Source: Pseudomonas morbosilactucae | Lineage (GTDB): Bacteria; Pseudomonadota; Gammaproteobacteria; Pseudomonadales; Pseudomonadaceae | DNA length: 64,000 nt | Assembly: GCF_023241715.1 (NCBI RefSeq) | Contig: NZ_JALQCW010000075.1 | Location: forward strand, 1 to 64,000 | Reading direction: 5' to 3' | Shown: positions 24,664 to 33,786 of the stretch, piece by piece | Layout of the letters: each line of letters begins with the position of its first letter | How positions within the stretch are numbered: the first letter of the stretch is position 1 | The notes under the pieces: generated by a model | Seen by the model: the letters and a program-made list of their open reading frames with translations, nothing else | Database searches by the model: none | Told to the model about the DNA's origin: nothing | Translations under genes and position numbers: made by a program

Positions 24664-26076
24664 ATGATGTTTCCCTTCGAATTCGACCGCAGCCAGTCAG
24701 CACCGATCTACCGTCAGTTGTATCAGCGATTTTGTGCCTCGATTGCCGACGGCCGCCTGCGCTCGGGCGATCGGGTGCCGGCCGTTCGCGCCCTGGCCGC
24801 CGAGCTGAACCTGGCGCGCGGCACGGTGGAAGCGGCCTACCAACTGCTGATTGGCGAGGGTTACCTGATCACTCGCGGGGCCGCCGGGACCTTTGTCACG
24901 CCGTTGTTGCCACCGGTGGCTGCGCCGCCACTGCAGGCGCCAATGGCACAGCCAGCCTCCCCCGCCACTCATTCCGGGACCTTGCCCCTGGCCCTGCAGA
25001 TGGGCCTGCCGGCGCTGGATGCCTTTCCGCGCAAGCTGTGGACCCGCTTGGCCGGCCGACAGTTACGCCAGGCCGGCGTCGAAGGGCTGGTCTACCCGGA
25101 CCCAAGAGGTTATGCGCCGTTGCGCTCGGCCATTGCGACTTACCTGGGGATTTCACGGGGGATCACCTGCCGCCCGGAGCAGGTTTTCGTCTGCGCCGGC
25201 TATCGCGCCTGCCTGGACCTGATCAGCCACACCCTGATGCAGCGCGGCGATCGTTGCTGGCTGGAAGAGCCCGGCTATTTCATGGCCAGGAGTGCACTTC
25301 TAGAGGCCGGGGTCCAGTTGGTGCCGGTCCCGGTGGATGACCATGGGCTGGACGTCGCCCAAGGCATCGCCCGGGCGGTCGATGCGCGCTTTGCGGTGGT
25401 CACGCCGACCCACCAGAGCCCCCTGGGGGTGTCGCTGTCATTGCCGCGTCGGCTGGCGTTGCTGGAGTGGGCCAACCGCCAGGGCAGTTGGATCATCGAG
25501 GACGATTACGACAGCGAATACCGCTACCAGGGCAAGCCCCTGCCCGCCCTCAAGAGCCTCGACCAACAAGGCCGTGTGCTCTACACCGGGACCTTCAGCA
25601 AGGTGCTGTTTCCCGGATTGCGCCTGGCCTACCTGGTGGTGCCGGCGGAACAGAGCGAAGCCTTCGCCCAACAGGCGGATCGCCTGCATAACCACTGCCC
25701 GACGCTGCTGCAGGCGACCGTCAACGTATTCCTCAGCGAGGGCCATTTCGCCCGGCATTTGAACAAGATGCGCAACCTCTACGCACGCCGCCGGCAATGG
25801 CTGGTGGAGGCGCTGCTGCAACACCTGGGGGAACGCCTGTTGATCAACCCCCAGGCGGGCGGCATGCACCTGGTGGCGGGCCTTCGCGAGGCTGACGATG
25901 TCCAGGTCGCCCAGCGCGCCCGGGGCCTGGGCATCGCCATGGAACCGCTGTCGCAGTGGTACCTGGAAGCCGAGCCCAGGCAGGGTCTGGTCATGGGCTT
26001 CACCAACATCGCCAGTGCCGAACAAGCGGCGAGCGTGGCACGGCGATTGGCTGACATCATCCCGGGCCCCGCGTAA
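24664..26076 (+). CDS. MocR-family regulator (GntR helix-turn-helix fused to an aminotransferase-like domain)
   Basis: The 470-residue protein has a GntR winged helix at 1-75 (IYRQLYQRFCASIADGRLRSGDRVPAVRALAAELNLARGTVE). A fold-type I aminotransferase domain occupies about 100-465. WIIEDDYDSEYRYQGKPLPA near 278 holds the PLP-contacting Asp and Tyr, and YTGTFSKVLFPGLRLAYL near 311 holds the PLP lysine. MocR regulators sense PLP, amino acids or amines. It faces the GNAT/azoreductase/AhpD-like operon divergently, so it probably controls it. It is convergent with bphP downstream, with 27 nt between the stops. Confidence 0.9.
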   Translation: MMFPFEFDRSQSAPIYRQLYQRFCASIADGRLRSGDRVPAVRALAAELNLARGTVEAAYQLLIGEGYLITRGAAGTFVTPLLPPVAAPPLQAPMAQPASPATHSGTLPLALQMGLPALDAFPRKLWTRLAGRQLRQAGVEGLVYPDPRGYAPLRSAIATYLGISRGITCRPEQVFVCAGYRACLDLISHTLMQRGDRCWLEEPGYFMARSALLEAGVQLVPVPVDDHGLDVAQGIARAVDARFAVVTPTHQSPLGVSLSLPRRLALLEWANRQGSWIIEDDYDSEYRYQGKPLPALKSLDQQGRVLYTGTFSKVLFPGLRLAYLVVPAEQSEAFAQQADRLHNHCPTLLQATVNVFLSEGHFARHLNKMRNLYARRRQWLVEALLQHLGERLLINPQAGGMHLVAGLREADDVQVAQRARGLGIAMEPLSQWYLEAEPRQGLVMGFTNIASAEQAASVARRLADIIPGPA

Positions 26077-26103
26077 AGGCGGGGCACGAATAACGGCCCC
26101 CCA

Positions 26104-28344
26104 TTACGTCCGGTTTTTCGGCACCGTGAAGCGGAATTCCGTGCCGCAGCCCTCTTCACTCTCGGCCACGATGCGCCCGCCGTGGGCTTCGACAATGCCT
26201 TGGGTGATGTAAAGCCCGAGCCCGGTGCCCGTGGGGTTGCCTTCCTTCAAGGTCCAGTAGCGATCAAACACATGGGGCAACTGGTCCTTGGCAATCCCCT
26301 CCCCGGTATCACGCACGCTGAACACAATGTCATCGCCAGCCGCCATGGCCACCACGCCGATCTTGCCGCGACGGGGGGTGAACTTGATGGCATTGCCCAC
26401 CAGGTTGGACAGCACCTGGAACAGCCGCTCGGGGTCGGCGTGAATCGTCAGCGCCGGCTCGGAATGAAAGGAAATCTCGATGTCTTTATCCAGCGCCAGG
26501 GGCGAGAGCAGCGCGTTGGCCTCTTCAAACATCTCCGCAACCTCCAGCTGCTGCGCGGTGATGGTGTAGCGCCCGGCGTCGATCTTCGAGGTGTCCAGCA
26601 AATCTTCCAGCAGCGTGTTCATACGGCCCGCCGCCTGTTGCATGGTGTCGATGGCCGTGGAGATGCGCCGAGAGGTGTGAGGGCCATCGGAGCTGAAGGC
26701 CTTCTGCATCATGCCGCAGAGCATTGAAATCACCGTCATCGGGTTGCGCAGGTCGTGGGATACCACCGCCACCAGTTCATCACGCGCCTGCACCGCACGC
26801 TGCTCACGCAGCACCTGTCGCGCCAGGTCACTTTCCAGGGCCGAACGCCGCAGGTCATTGGCGGCAAACAGGTCGCCGGGTGTCCACTGGGTGGAAATAC
26901 CCGCCATCTCCACCTTCCAGATCTCGAAGGACGTGCGCGGCCGCAGGCGCAACCCCGATTCCGAGTCTTCCATATTGAGGGGTTTGCTCGGGTCGCCGCT
27001 CCAGTTGATGCTCTCTTTCACCTCTGGGCGGAACCAGATCACGCCGTTATCCACCGGCTTGGGCAAACTCATCGCCAGCACACCACTGGCGACCCGGGTG
27101 AAGGCTTCGGCAGGCGGATAGACCAGCGACAGTTGATGGCTGGAAAACACTTTTTGAGAAGAGGATTGCAGCCACTTGTGCAGCGCGCGGATCTCCTCCG
27201 GCTCCGGACAGTTGCCATAGCGGTGCAGTTGTTTGTCTTCAATGATTGCCACGCCACCGGCGTGGGTCAGGGCCATCAGCGAGGCCGGTTGCTGGGCCAG
27301 GCCATCGAAGACGTTTTCCGGCGAGTCGATCATTGCTTGATTGAGCAGCGCCAGGGTGTCGACCTTTTCTTCCCGCTGCCGGCTGACTTCCAGCGCTTCC
27401 ATGGCACTGATCTGCAGGGACAGCACCTGGCCAATGGTCTGGCAGGCACTGCGCAATTCATGGGGCACATGCAATGGCTGACGATGGCCACAGCTGATCA
27501 GCCCCCACAGCTTGTCATCCTTGAGCAGGGAAATGCTCATGGACGACAGCACCCCCATGTTTTTCATGTACTGGCAGTGAATGGGCGAGACGCTGCGCAG
27601 GCTGGCAAAGCTCAAGTCCAGCGGCTGGCCGGTGTCAGGGCGCAGCTTCGGCACCAGCGGTACCGGCTGGTAATCCGCGTCCGGGATGATCCGCAACCAG
27701 TTGGTGCGATACAGCTCCCGGGCCTGCTCGGGGATGTCAGACGCGGGGAAAAACAGCCCCTGGAACACCTCCATGGACGGCGACGAGGCTTCGGCGATCA
27801 CCTGGCCGTGGCCTTCCTCCTCGAAGCGATAAATCAGGACCCGGTCGTACCCAGTGATCGCCTGGATTTCCTTGACGCTGACGTCATACAAGGCCTCAAG
27901 GCTTTTCGCCGCATGCAAGCGCTGGAGCATGCGACCGAGGTTGTTGAGACGACCATCAGCCCCTAGAGACTCGATCGGTTTGGCCTGGACTTCCAGCTCC
28001 AACACCAGCACCCCTTGATGCCGGTGCACAAAGCCCTCAAAGACGCCGCCATTGAGGGTGAAATACAGCTCCGGCGCATCCAGCGGATGGTGCTGCTGCG
28101 CAGCCAACTGCACCTGCTGCGCGTAATCCTCACCGAGCAACAGGGCCAGCGGCGCACCCAGCACATCGTCCACGGCCTTGCCGAGCAGGGATTGGACGTT
28201 GGCACTGACCTGCACCACGTGCATCTCGGGCTCGGACAGGGTCAACAGGACCCCGTGGGGTTGAATGGCGCCAGGCGTGCGAATGGGCTCGTTGGCACAG
28301 TTGGCCAACAGCTCCTCAAAGGCTTTCTTTTCAAGCGGATTCAT
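26104..28344 (-). CDS. bphP: Bacteriophytochrome histidine kinase
   Basis: The 746-residue protein has the PAS-GAF-PHY-HisKA-HATPase layout. Cys16 in LLANCANEPIRTPGAIQPHG is the biliverdin-attachment cysteine. PASDIPEQARELY near 200 is the conserved GAF motif, and SPIHCQYMKNMGV near 250 holds the chromophore histidine. The phospho-accepting His is in VVSHDLRNPMTVI near 530; ATP-binding G boxes follow (GNAIKFTP, DTGEGI, GTGLGLYI). It senses red/far-red light and autophosphorylates. The start codon overlaps the stop of the upstream heme oxygenase gene (ATGA), the usual bphO-bphP operon. No partner response regulator is in sight. Confidence 0.95.
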   Translation of the reverse strand: MNPLEKKAFEELLANCANEPIRTPGAIQPHGVLLTLSEPEMHVVQVSANVQSLLGKAVDDVLGAPLALLLGEDYAQQVQLAAQQHHPLDAPELYFTLNGGVFEGFVHRHQGVLVLELEVQAKPIESLGADGRLNNLGRMLQRLHAAKSLEALYDVSVKEIQAITGYDRVLIYRFEEEGHGQVIAEASSPSMEVFQGLFFPASDIPEQARELYRTNWLRIIPDADYQPVPLVPKLRPDTGQPLDLSFASLRSVSPIHCQYMKNMGVLSSMSISLLKDDKLWGLISCGHRQPLHVPHELRSACQTIGQVLSLQISAMEALEVSRQREEKVDTLALLNQAMIDSPENVFDGLAQQPASLMALTHAGGVAIIEDKQLHRYGNCPEPEEIRALHKWLQSSSQKVFSSHQLSLVYPPAEAFTRVASGVLAMSLPKPVDNGVIWFRPEVKESINWSGDPSKPLNMEDSESGLRLRPRTSFEIWKVEMAGISTQWTPGDLFAANDLRRSALESDLARQVLREQRAVQARDELVAVVSHDLRNPMTVISMLCGMMQKAFSSDGPHTSRRISTAIDTMQQAAGRMNTLLEDLLDTSKIDAGRYTITAQQLEVAEMFEEANALLSPLALDKDIEISFHSEPALTIHADPERLFQVLSNLVGNAIKFTPRRGKIGVVAMAAGDDIVFSVRDTGEGIAKDQLPHVFDRYWTLKEGNPTGTGLGLYITQGIVEAHGGRIVAESEEGCGTEFRFTVPKNRT

Positions 28345-28955
28345 AACAGCACCTCTGAGCGATCAAGCCAGTGTTCAAAACAGGCAAACGTATCCTGGGC
28401 CGCGCTGACGGCAGTTTGCCGCTCACCCTCAGTCAGGGATGAAGTGCCCAGGGCCTGGGTAAATTCGCGCCAACGCTGGCCGGTGGCGGCGCCGTAGATA
28501 TCCAGGAACGCGGCCCCGGTGCTGGCGTCCAGTTCGAGCCGGGTGGCGATTTCACGGCGCAGGATCTGCCCGCCCAGCGTCGCGCCTTCCAGCACGTACA
28601 GCACCCCGAGGCACGCCGCAGCGGACGGGGTAGCGGGCAGCGACTCGCACAACGGCAAATCAGCGATGGCTTGCTCCGTCAGCCCCAGGGCCTTGAGGTC
28701 GCGGTGCAAGGTGGCGGTCTTGAGGCGCTCGGCCAAGTCAAAGTCCTGGAAAACCACACCGCTTTCCAGCAGGCGTTGTTCCAGGGGCAGATAAAAACCG
28801 TAATAGGCTTGAATCAAGCGCAGGTAATGGGGGGTATTCAAGGCAGGCGAGAAAAACGGCAGGCGTTTCTCCAGGGCGGTGTGCAACGAGGCTGTACCTG
28901 ACCTCAGGTTCTGAAGCAGCAAGGGCACAACGACGCTACGGGCATCTGATTGCAT
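28341..28955 (-). CDS. bphO: Heme oxygenase making biliverdin for the phytochrome
   Basis: The 204-residue protein (start MQSDARS at 28955) has the bacterial heme oxygenase pattern. SLHTALEKRLPFF near 26 holds the proximal heme histidine. YVLEGATLGGQIL near 127 is the distal glycine-rich helix. It cleaves heme to biliverdin, CO and iron, and biliverdin is loaded on BphP. The stop overlaps the bphP start by 4 nt. The longer upstream extension to 29069 has no heme-oxygenase character. It faces a LuxR gene divergently. Confidence 0.93.
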   Translation of the reverse strand: MQSDARSVVVPLLLQNLRSGTASLHTALEKRLPFFSPALNTPHYLRLIQAYYGFYLPLEQRLLESGVVFQDFDLAERLKTATLHRDLKALGLTEQAIADLPLCESLPATPSAAACLGVLYVLEGATLGGQILRREIATRLELDASTGAAFLDIYGAATGQRWREFTQALGTSSLTEGERQTAVSAAQDTFACFEHWLDRSEVLL

Positions 28956-29367
28956 GTAAGTAAGCTCTAGCGGTCGGGCCTCATCACGGCCATGGGTCAA
29001 AGAAAAGCAGCCGGAAAGAGTACACAAGATTAGCGGAATCCGTACAACCGATCCGCCAAATGGATACAACAGCCCCAGTCAGTGATTTCGAGTCACCGAG
29101 GCCGGAAAAATTCATCTATTTTCCGAGGCGTTTCGCGGGGGCTGAACATCGGCAGCCCGAGCAGGTACCGCCGCTGCAAGGCCGCAAACCCAGCCTGCGA
29201 GCACCTTTGATGAAGAAAAACCCTGCCATCATGCATCTGTAGGATAGTGATCGCGCCGCAATCCTCCGATACTTCGAGCCAGGCCCTGCCCACGTCTGCA
29301 CGACGTTCCGGTCCTTACTGACCCCGTGACGAAACCAATAAAAACAGTCGCACAGAGGTACTCACCA
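28956..29367. other. Intergenic region between divergent bphO and luxR-type genes
   Basis: No gene could be supported in these 412 nt. Frames on both strands are short and have no family character. It must hold the promoters of the leftward bphOP operon and of the rightward LuxR gene, but no clear -35/-10 pair stands out. Confidence 0.5.
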
Positions 29368-30345
29368 ATGAGCCGTCAAGAACACCGTCTCGCCAGCCTT
29401 CTTGGGGCGTTCAGCACGATGACTCTGGAGCTTCAGCGCCTGGCGCAGAACAAGGATATCGAGCACTTTCACCAGCCCGCCCTGAGCTGCATCGCTCAGT
29501 TGCTGCCCTTCGACAGTGCCTGGTGGGGGCGCGCGGCGATGATTGACGGGTTGCCGGTAGAACACAGTTCCTACCTGTACAACCTGCCCCCGAGCTACCT
29601 GGCGGACTGGCAATCGATTCGCCACACCGACGTGACCATCGACCGGGTCTACGAGCAGCCCGGGCAAGCCGTCATTGTGGACATGGGCGACCCGGCCAAC
29701 GGTCCCGGCCTGACCTGGCTTGGCCAGACCTACGGCATTGGCGAACTGCTCTGCGTGGTGTACGTCGACCCGCGAACCCACCTCAGCGATCACCTCACCC
29801 TGTATCGCCAGCCCGGCGCCCCAGGCTTTACCCCCCACGACTGCCTGATCGTGAACAACGCCATGCTGCACCTGGTGGCAGCGGTGTCGGCCAATCATAT
29901 TCGGACCCTGGTGGCCAAGCGCGAAACCATCACCGCCTCACGCCACCTGGCCCTGGCGGTGAGTGACCCACGCGGCGCCCTGCACTGCGCGGAACGAGGT
30001 TTTGTCGACTTGCTGCTCAGCGAGTGGCCGGACTGGACGGGGCCGTTCTTGCCCGTGGCCATGGACGCCCGCGGATATGAGGGCAAGCACTTGCAGATCG
30101 AGGCGTCGGCGGTGGGTGACCTGTTCCTGCTGGCCGCCCGCAGCCGCAACGTGTTCGTGCAACTGAGCCCCCGGGAAAACGACGTCGCCCAAGGCTTTGG
30201 CGAAGGCAAGACCTACAAGGAAGTCGCCCGGGACCTGGGTATGTCGCCCAACACCGTGCGCCATCACATCCGCGCCATCTACAGCAAGCTGGGGGTCAAG
30301 GACAAAGCCCGCATCGCCCACCTGCTGCATAGCACCCCCGACTGA
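29368..30345 (+). CDS. LuxR-family regulator with a C-terminal helix-turn-helix
   Basis: The ATG at 29368 (MSRQEHRL) gives 325 residues; GAGGT lies about 10 nt before it, whereas the GTG at 29326 has no ribosome-binding site. Residues about 255-318 form the GerE-type helix-turn-helix (LSPRENDVAQGFGEGKTYKEVARDLGMSPNTVRHHIRAIYSKLGV). The N-terminal part (about 1-240) is mixed helix and strand and lacks the PAS or lactone-binding signatures I would expect of a quorum sensor. The outer-membrane protein, MFS transporter and deacetylase-like genes that follow in the same direction are probably its targets. Confidence 0.85.
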   Translation: MSRQEHRLASLLGAFSTMTLELQRLAQNKDIEHFHQPALSCIAQLLPFDSAWWGRAAMIDGLPVEHSSYLYNLPPSYLADWQSIRHTDVTIDRVYEQPGQAVIVDMGDPANGPGLTWLGQTYGIGELLCVVYVDPRTHLSDHLTLYRQPGAPGFTPHDCLIVNNAMLHLVAAVSANHIRTLVAKRETITASRHLALAVSDPRGALHCAERGFVDLLLSEWPDWTGPFLPVAMDARGYEGKHLQIEASAVGDLFLLAARSRNVFVQLSPRENDVAQGFGEGKTYKEVARDLGMSPNTVRHHIRAIYSKLGVKDKARIAHLLHSTPD

Positions 30346-30493
30346 CCCCCACCGCTGACCCACGCTGATTTTTGCGCTGTCGTTTTGACGGCCTTAGGCG
30401 CCCTTTGCCTTTTTTTTGCCACTGCACTTTTTTGACTGCCCAGCACCGGCGAACCGTTCGCCACACCACCACTCAACGAGAGGCGCTACGCCC

Positions 30494-31381
30494 ATGAACA
30501 ACACCTTCACCCGAACACTGGCTTTCACCACCGGACTGGCCTTCAGCAACGGACTATTGAGCCTGCCGGCCAGCGCCGCCGACCTCAACGCCCGGGACTT
30601 TTTCGGCGCCCCTTCGGGCACCTCCCTGGGCGTGCTGTACCTTCCGGCCACCCGCGCCGATGACTTCCACGGCCCGGCCGACAGCAACGGCAAGGCCGAG
30701 CTGAAGGTCAACGCCGTGGCCTATCGCCAAGTGTTTTTCACCGACCTGTGCGGCACCCTGTGCACCCCGCAATTCATCGTGCCATTCGCTGATATCGATG
30801 CCCGCTTGCCCGGTTCCAGCCAGCACACCGCAGAGCGTGGCTTCGGCGACCCGCAAGTCGGCGGCACCGTGTTTTTCATCAATGATCCGGCCACACGCAC
30901 CTACAGCGGGCTGCTGACCCTGGTCACCCTGCCGGTCGGCGAGTACCACGCCACCCGCCCCGACGTGTCCCCCGGGGCCAATCGCTGGGGCACCACCTTC
31001 GTTTACAACTACACCCAGGGGGTCGGCGAAAAGTGGGTGCTGGAAGCCAACCTCGAAGCCCAGCTCTACGGCAAAAACGACGACTACTTCGGCAGCGAAT
31101 TGAAACAGGACCCGCTCTATCGCCTGCAAGCCTTCGCCTCCTATGACTTCACCCCCGCAACCTACGGCGCCCTGCGCCTGATCCACGCCGATGGCGGCGA
31201 ACTGCGGATCAACGACCAACGCATCGACGACACCCACAAGCGCTACACCCAGGCCGGCTTCGAGGTCGGGCATTGGCTGGATAAACAGAACCAAGTGATG
31301 TTCAGCCTCTCGCAAAACCTCGCCACCGATAACGGCTACCACGGCACCGACGCCTTGCTGCGCCTGGTTCACGTGTTCTGA
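30494..31381 (+). CDS. Outer-membrane MetA-pathway-like transporter protein (SphA-like)
   Basis: The 295-residue protein has a signal peptide (residues 1-29, ending SLPASAA). The rest alternates polar and aromatic strands and ends in LLRLVHVF with a C-terminal Phe, typical of outer-membrane beta-barrels. It resembles the 'phenol degradation protein meta' (Phenol_MetA_deg) family, which is found with degradation or uptake gene sets. It lies 148 nt after the LuxR gene and 23 nt before the MFS gene, and likely forms one operon with the MFS and deacetylase-like genes. Substrate unknown. Confidence 0.8.
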   Translation: MNNTFTRTLAFTTGLAFSNGLLSLPASAADLNARDFFGAPSGTSLGVLYLPATRADDFHGPADSNGKAELKVNAVAYRQVFFTDLCGTLCTPQFIVPFADIDARLPGSSQHTAERGFGDPQVGGTVFFINDPATRTYSGLLTLVTLPVGEYHATRPDVSPGANRWGTTFVYNYTQGVGEKWVLEANLEAQLYGKNDDYFGSELKQDPLYRLQAFASYDFTPATYGALRLIHADGGELRINDQRIDDTHKRYTQAGFEVGHWLDKQNQVMFSLSQNLATDNGYHGTDALLRLVHVF

Positions 31382-31404
31382 ATCGACTTTCCCGGAGCTT
31401 GCCC

Positions 31405-32568
31405 ATGAACGCCCAGCCTCAACCCCTGTCCGGCGACGCCCTGTTCAGCGCGTCGCAACGGGCCCTGCTGGCAGCCATCGTGCTGTTCGGCGCAATAACC
31501 CCGACCATTCTCATGACCGCCCCGGCGATCGCCGCGCAATTGGCCACGCAATGGCACCTCAGCCCGTCACAGATCGGCGACCTGTTTTCCACCGAGCTGG
31601 GCGCCATGAGCCTGGCCACCCTGCCCGCTTTCTGGTGGCTCAAGCGCATCAATTGGCGCCGCGCCGCCGCCCTGGCCGGGGTGATCTTCATCGCCGCCAA
31701 CCTGCTCTCCATCTGGGCCGAGGATTACAGCACCCTGCTCGCTCTGCGCTTTTGCAGCGCCCTGGCCGGGGGATCACTGATGATCGTCTGCCTGTCCAGC
31801 GCAGCGTCCACCGCCAACCCGAGCCGGGTCTACGGTTTGTGGGTCATGGGCCAACTGGTGGTCGGCGCCATTGGTTTGAGCATCCTGCCGCGGCTGTTCG
31901 AACACTATGGGTTAGGGGCCTGCTACCTGATCCTGGCCCTGCTGATGGCTCTGTTTCTGCCACTGGCACGCTACTTTCCCCAGGGCGCGCCGGTGGCGGC
32001 AAGCAACGCCGAAAAGTCCACCCGGGCCTCTACGTGGAAGGTCAGCCTGGGCATTCTCGGCATCCTGACTTTTTACATCAGCCTGAGTGGCGTCTGGACC
32101 TTTATCGGTGCCATCAGCGCCAACGCCGGAATTTCCGCCGAATCCAGCGGCGAGGTCCTCGCCATCGCCACCCTGATGGGGATTGTCGGTGCCGGCTGCG
32201 CCTCACTGATCGGCGACCGCCTGCCACGGCCTCTGTTGCTGTTGCTGGGTTACGGCTTGATGGCCGGCTCGGTGCTACTCCTCCTGGATCAGCCACCCCT
32301 GGCCCGCCTGGCCCTGGCAGCCCTGGCCTTCAAATTCACCTGGACCTTCATCCTGCCGCTGATCCTCGCCAGCCTGGCAGAGCTCGACCGCTCCGGAAAG
32401 CTGATGAACGCCTCCAACCTGGTGATCGGCGGCGGCCTGGCCATCGGCCCCACCGTCGCCGGGCACCTGATCGAAAACACCGGTGGTTACCAGCCGTTAC
32501 TGATCGGTGCCGCCGCCATCACCCTGCTCTCCCTGGTGCTGATTCTCAGCTGCCGCACAAAAGCTTGA
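31405..32568 (+). CDS. MFS transporter
   Basis: The 387-residue protein (from ATG 31405, GGAG eight nt before) has twelve hydrophobic segments. Members of this shape (start ALLAAIVLFGAITPTILMTAPAIAAQL) are often annotated as CynX/NimT-like or aromatic-acid importers. In this operon it probably moves the substrate of the deacetylase-like hydrolase across the inner membrane. It sits between the outer-membrane protein gene and the hydrolase gene, separated by 23 and 33 nt. The substrate is not predictable from sequence. Confidence 0.82.
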   Translation: MNAQPQPLSGDALFSASQRALLAAIVLFGAITPTILMTAPAIAAQLATQWHLSPSQIGDLFSTELGAMSLATLPAFWWLKRINWRRAAALAGVIFIAANLLSIWAEDYSTLLALRFCSALAGGSLMIVCLSSAASTANPSRVYGLWVMGQLVVGAIGLSILPRLFEHYGLGACYLILALLMALFLPLARYFPQGAPVAASNAEKSTRASTWKVSLGILGILTFYISLSGVWTFIGAISANAGISAESSGEVLAIATLMGIVGAGCASLIGDRLPRPLLLLLGYGLMAGSVLLLLDQPPLARLALAALAFKFTWTFILPLILASLAELDRSGKLMNASNLVIGGGLAIGPTVAGHLIENTGGYQPLLIGAAAITLLSLVLILSCRTKA

Positions 32569-32601
32569 GTGACCCTTTTACCCTCGAAAAATGGAAAAGA
32601 C

Positions 32602-33708
32602 ATGAGCCGAAAAAGTGCATTTTTCTTCGACGAACTCAGCCTCTGGCACAGCGCCGGCCCCCACGCGCTGATCTTGCCGGTGGGTGGCTGGGTGCAACCT
32701 CCAGCCGCCGCCGGGCATGCCGAATCACCGGAAACCAAACGGCGGCTGAAGAGCCTGCTGGACGTCTCCGGCCTGACCCGACAGCTGCACGTACGCAGTG
32801 CCGAGACGGCCACAGAGGAAGACCTGCTGCGGGTGCACACGCCTGAGTACCTGCAGCGCTTCAAAGCCATGAGCGATGCCGGCGGCGGCCTGCTGGGCCC
32901 CAACGCCCCGATTGGCCCTGGCAGCTACGAGATCGCCACCCTCTCCGCCGGCCTGGCCATGGCCGCGGTCGAGGCCGTGTTGTCCGGCGAAGCCAACAAT
33001 GCCTACGCCTTGTCCCGTCCGCCAGGCCACCACTGCCTGGCCGACAGCGCCATGGGCTTTTGTTTCCTGGCCAACATCCCGATCGCCATCGAAGCCGCCA
33101 AAGCACGTCTGGGCCTCGGCAAGGTCGCGGTGATCGACTGGGACGTACACCACGGCAACGGCACCCAATCGATCTTCGAAGAGCGCGGCGATGTACTGAC
33201 CATTTCCCTGCACCAAGACGGCTGCTTCCCGGCCGGCTACAGCGGCGACACCGATCGTGGCCGAGGGCCGGGGCTGGGGGCCAACATCAACATCCCCCTG
33301 CCCCCGGGCAGCGGTCACGAGGCGTACCTGTATGCCCTGCAGCGCATCGTCATCCCGGCACTGGAGCAATTCGAACCGGAACTGATCATCGTCGCCTGCG
33401 GTTACGACGCCAACGCCGTCGATCCCCTGGCACGCATGCTGCTGCACAGCGACTCGTTCCGCGAGATGACCCGCCTGGTGCGCACAGCCGCCGAACGCCT
33501 CTGTCACGGAAGGCTGGTTCTGGTGCATGAAGGCGGGTATTCCGAAGCCTACGTGCCGTTCTGCGGGTTGGCGACGATTGAAGAGTTGTCGGGTATCAGG
33601 ACCGAAGTGATCGACCCGCTGCTGGAATTCATGCAGTTGCAGCAGCCCAAGGAGGTACTCCTGGCGTTCCAGCGACAGTTGATCGATGGCTTGATCGAGC
33701 AACGTTAA
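32602..33708 (+). CDS. Class II histone-deacetylase-like amidohydrolase (HDAH/acetylpolyamine aminohydrolase family)
   Basis: The 368 residues match the length of the characterised bacterial HDAH enzymes. RPPGHHCLADSAMGFCFL near 140 holds the paired catalytic histidines. VIDWDVHHGNGTQSIF near 182 provides the zinc-ligand Asp-x-His, and CGYDANAVDPLARM near 270 the third Asp. The catalytic Tyr/Gly segment is HEGGYSEAYVPFC. The family deacetylates acetylated amines or acyl-lysine analogues. The start ATG at 32602 has GGAAAAG before it. The preceding transporters suggest import and deacylation of an exogenous acylated amine, though this is inference. Confidence 0.9.
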   Translation: MSRKSAFFFDELSLWHSAGPHALILPVGGWVQPPAAAGHAESPETKRRLKSLLDVSGLTRQLHVRSAETATEEDLLRVHTPEYLQRFKAMSDAGGGLLGPNAPIGPGSYEIATLSAGLAMAAVEAVLSGEANNAYALSRPPGHHCLADSAMGFCFLANIPIAIEAAKARLGLGKVAVIDWDVHHGNGTQSIFEERGDVLTISLHQDGCFPAGYSGDTDRGRGPGLGANINIPLPPGSGHEAYLYALQRIVIPALEQFEPELIIVACGYDANAVDPLARMLLHSDSFREMTRLVRTAAERLCHGRLVLVHEGGYSEAYVPFCGLATIEELSGIRTEVIDPLLEFMQLQQPKEVLLAFQRQLIDGLIEQR

Positions 33709-33713
33709 AACGA

Positions 33714-33746
33714 CGTCCGTCTCATCTCCCTGGGATGAGACGGACG
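33714..33746 (-). terminator. Strong hairpin terminator between the deacetylase and aminotransferase genes
   Basis: CGTCCGTCTCATC pairs perfectly with GATGAGACGGACG around a 7-nt loop (13-bp stem). Read leftwards it is followed by TCGTTTTAAC, so it suits the leftward aminotransferase transcript. It also lies directly after the plus-strand deacetylase gene. Confidence 0.75.
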
Positions 33747-33786
33747 CTGCTGCCGGACAGCCGGAGGGCCAGCTCCCAACATCGAT

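Noticed and set aside
26755-27966. 403-codon plus-strand frame opposite bphP
   Set aside because: It is fully antisense to a clear phytochrome gene and has no recognisable motif.
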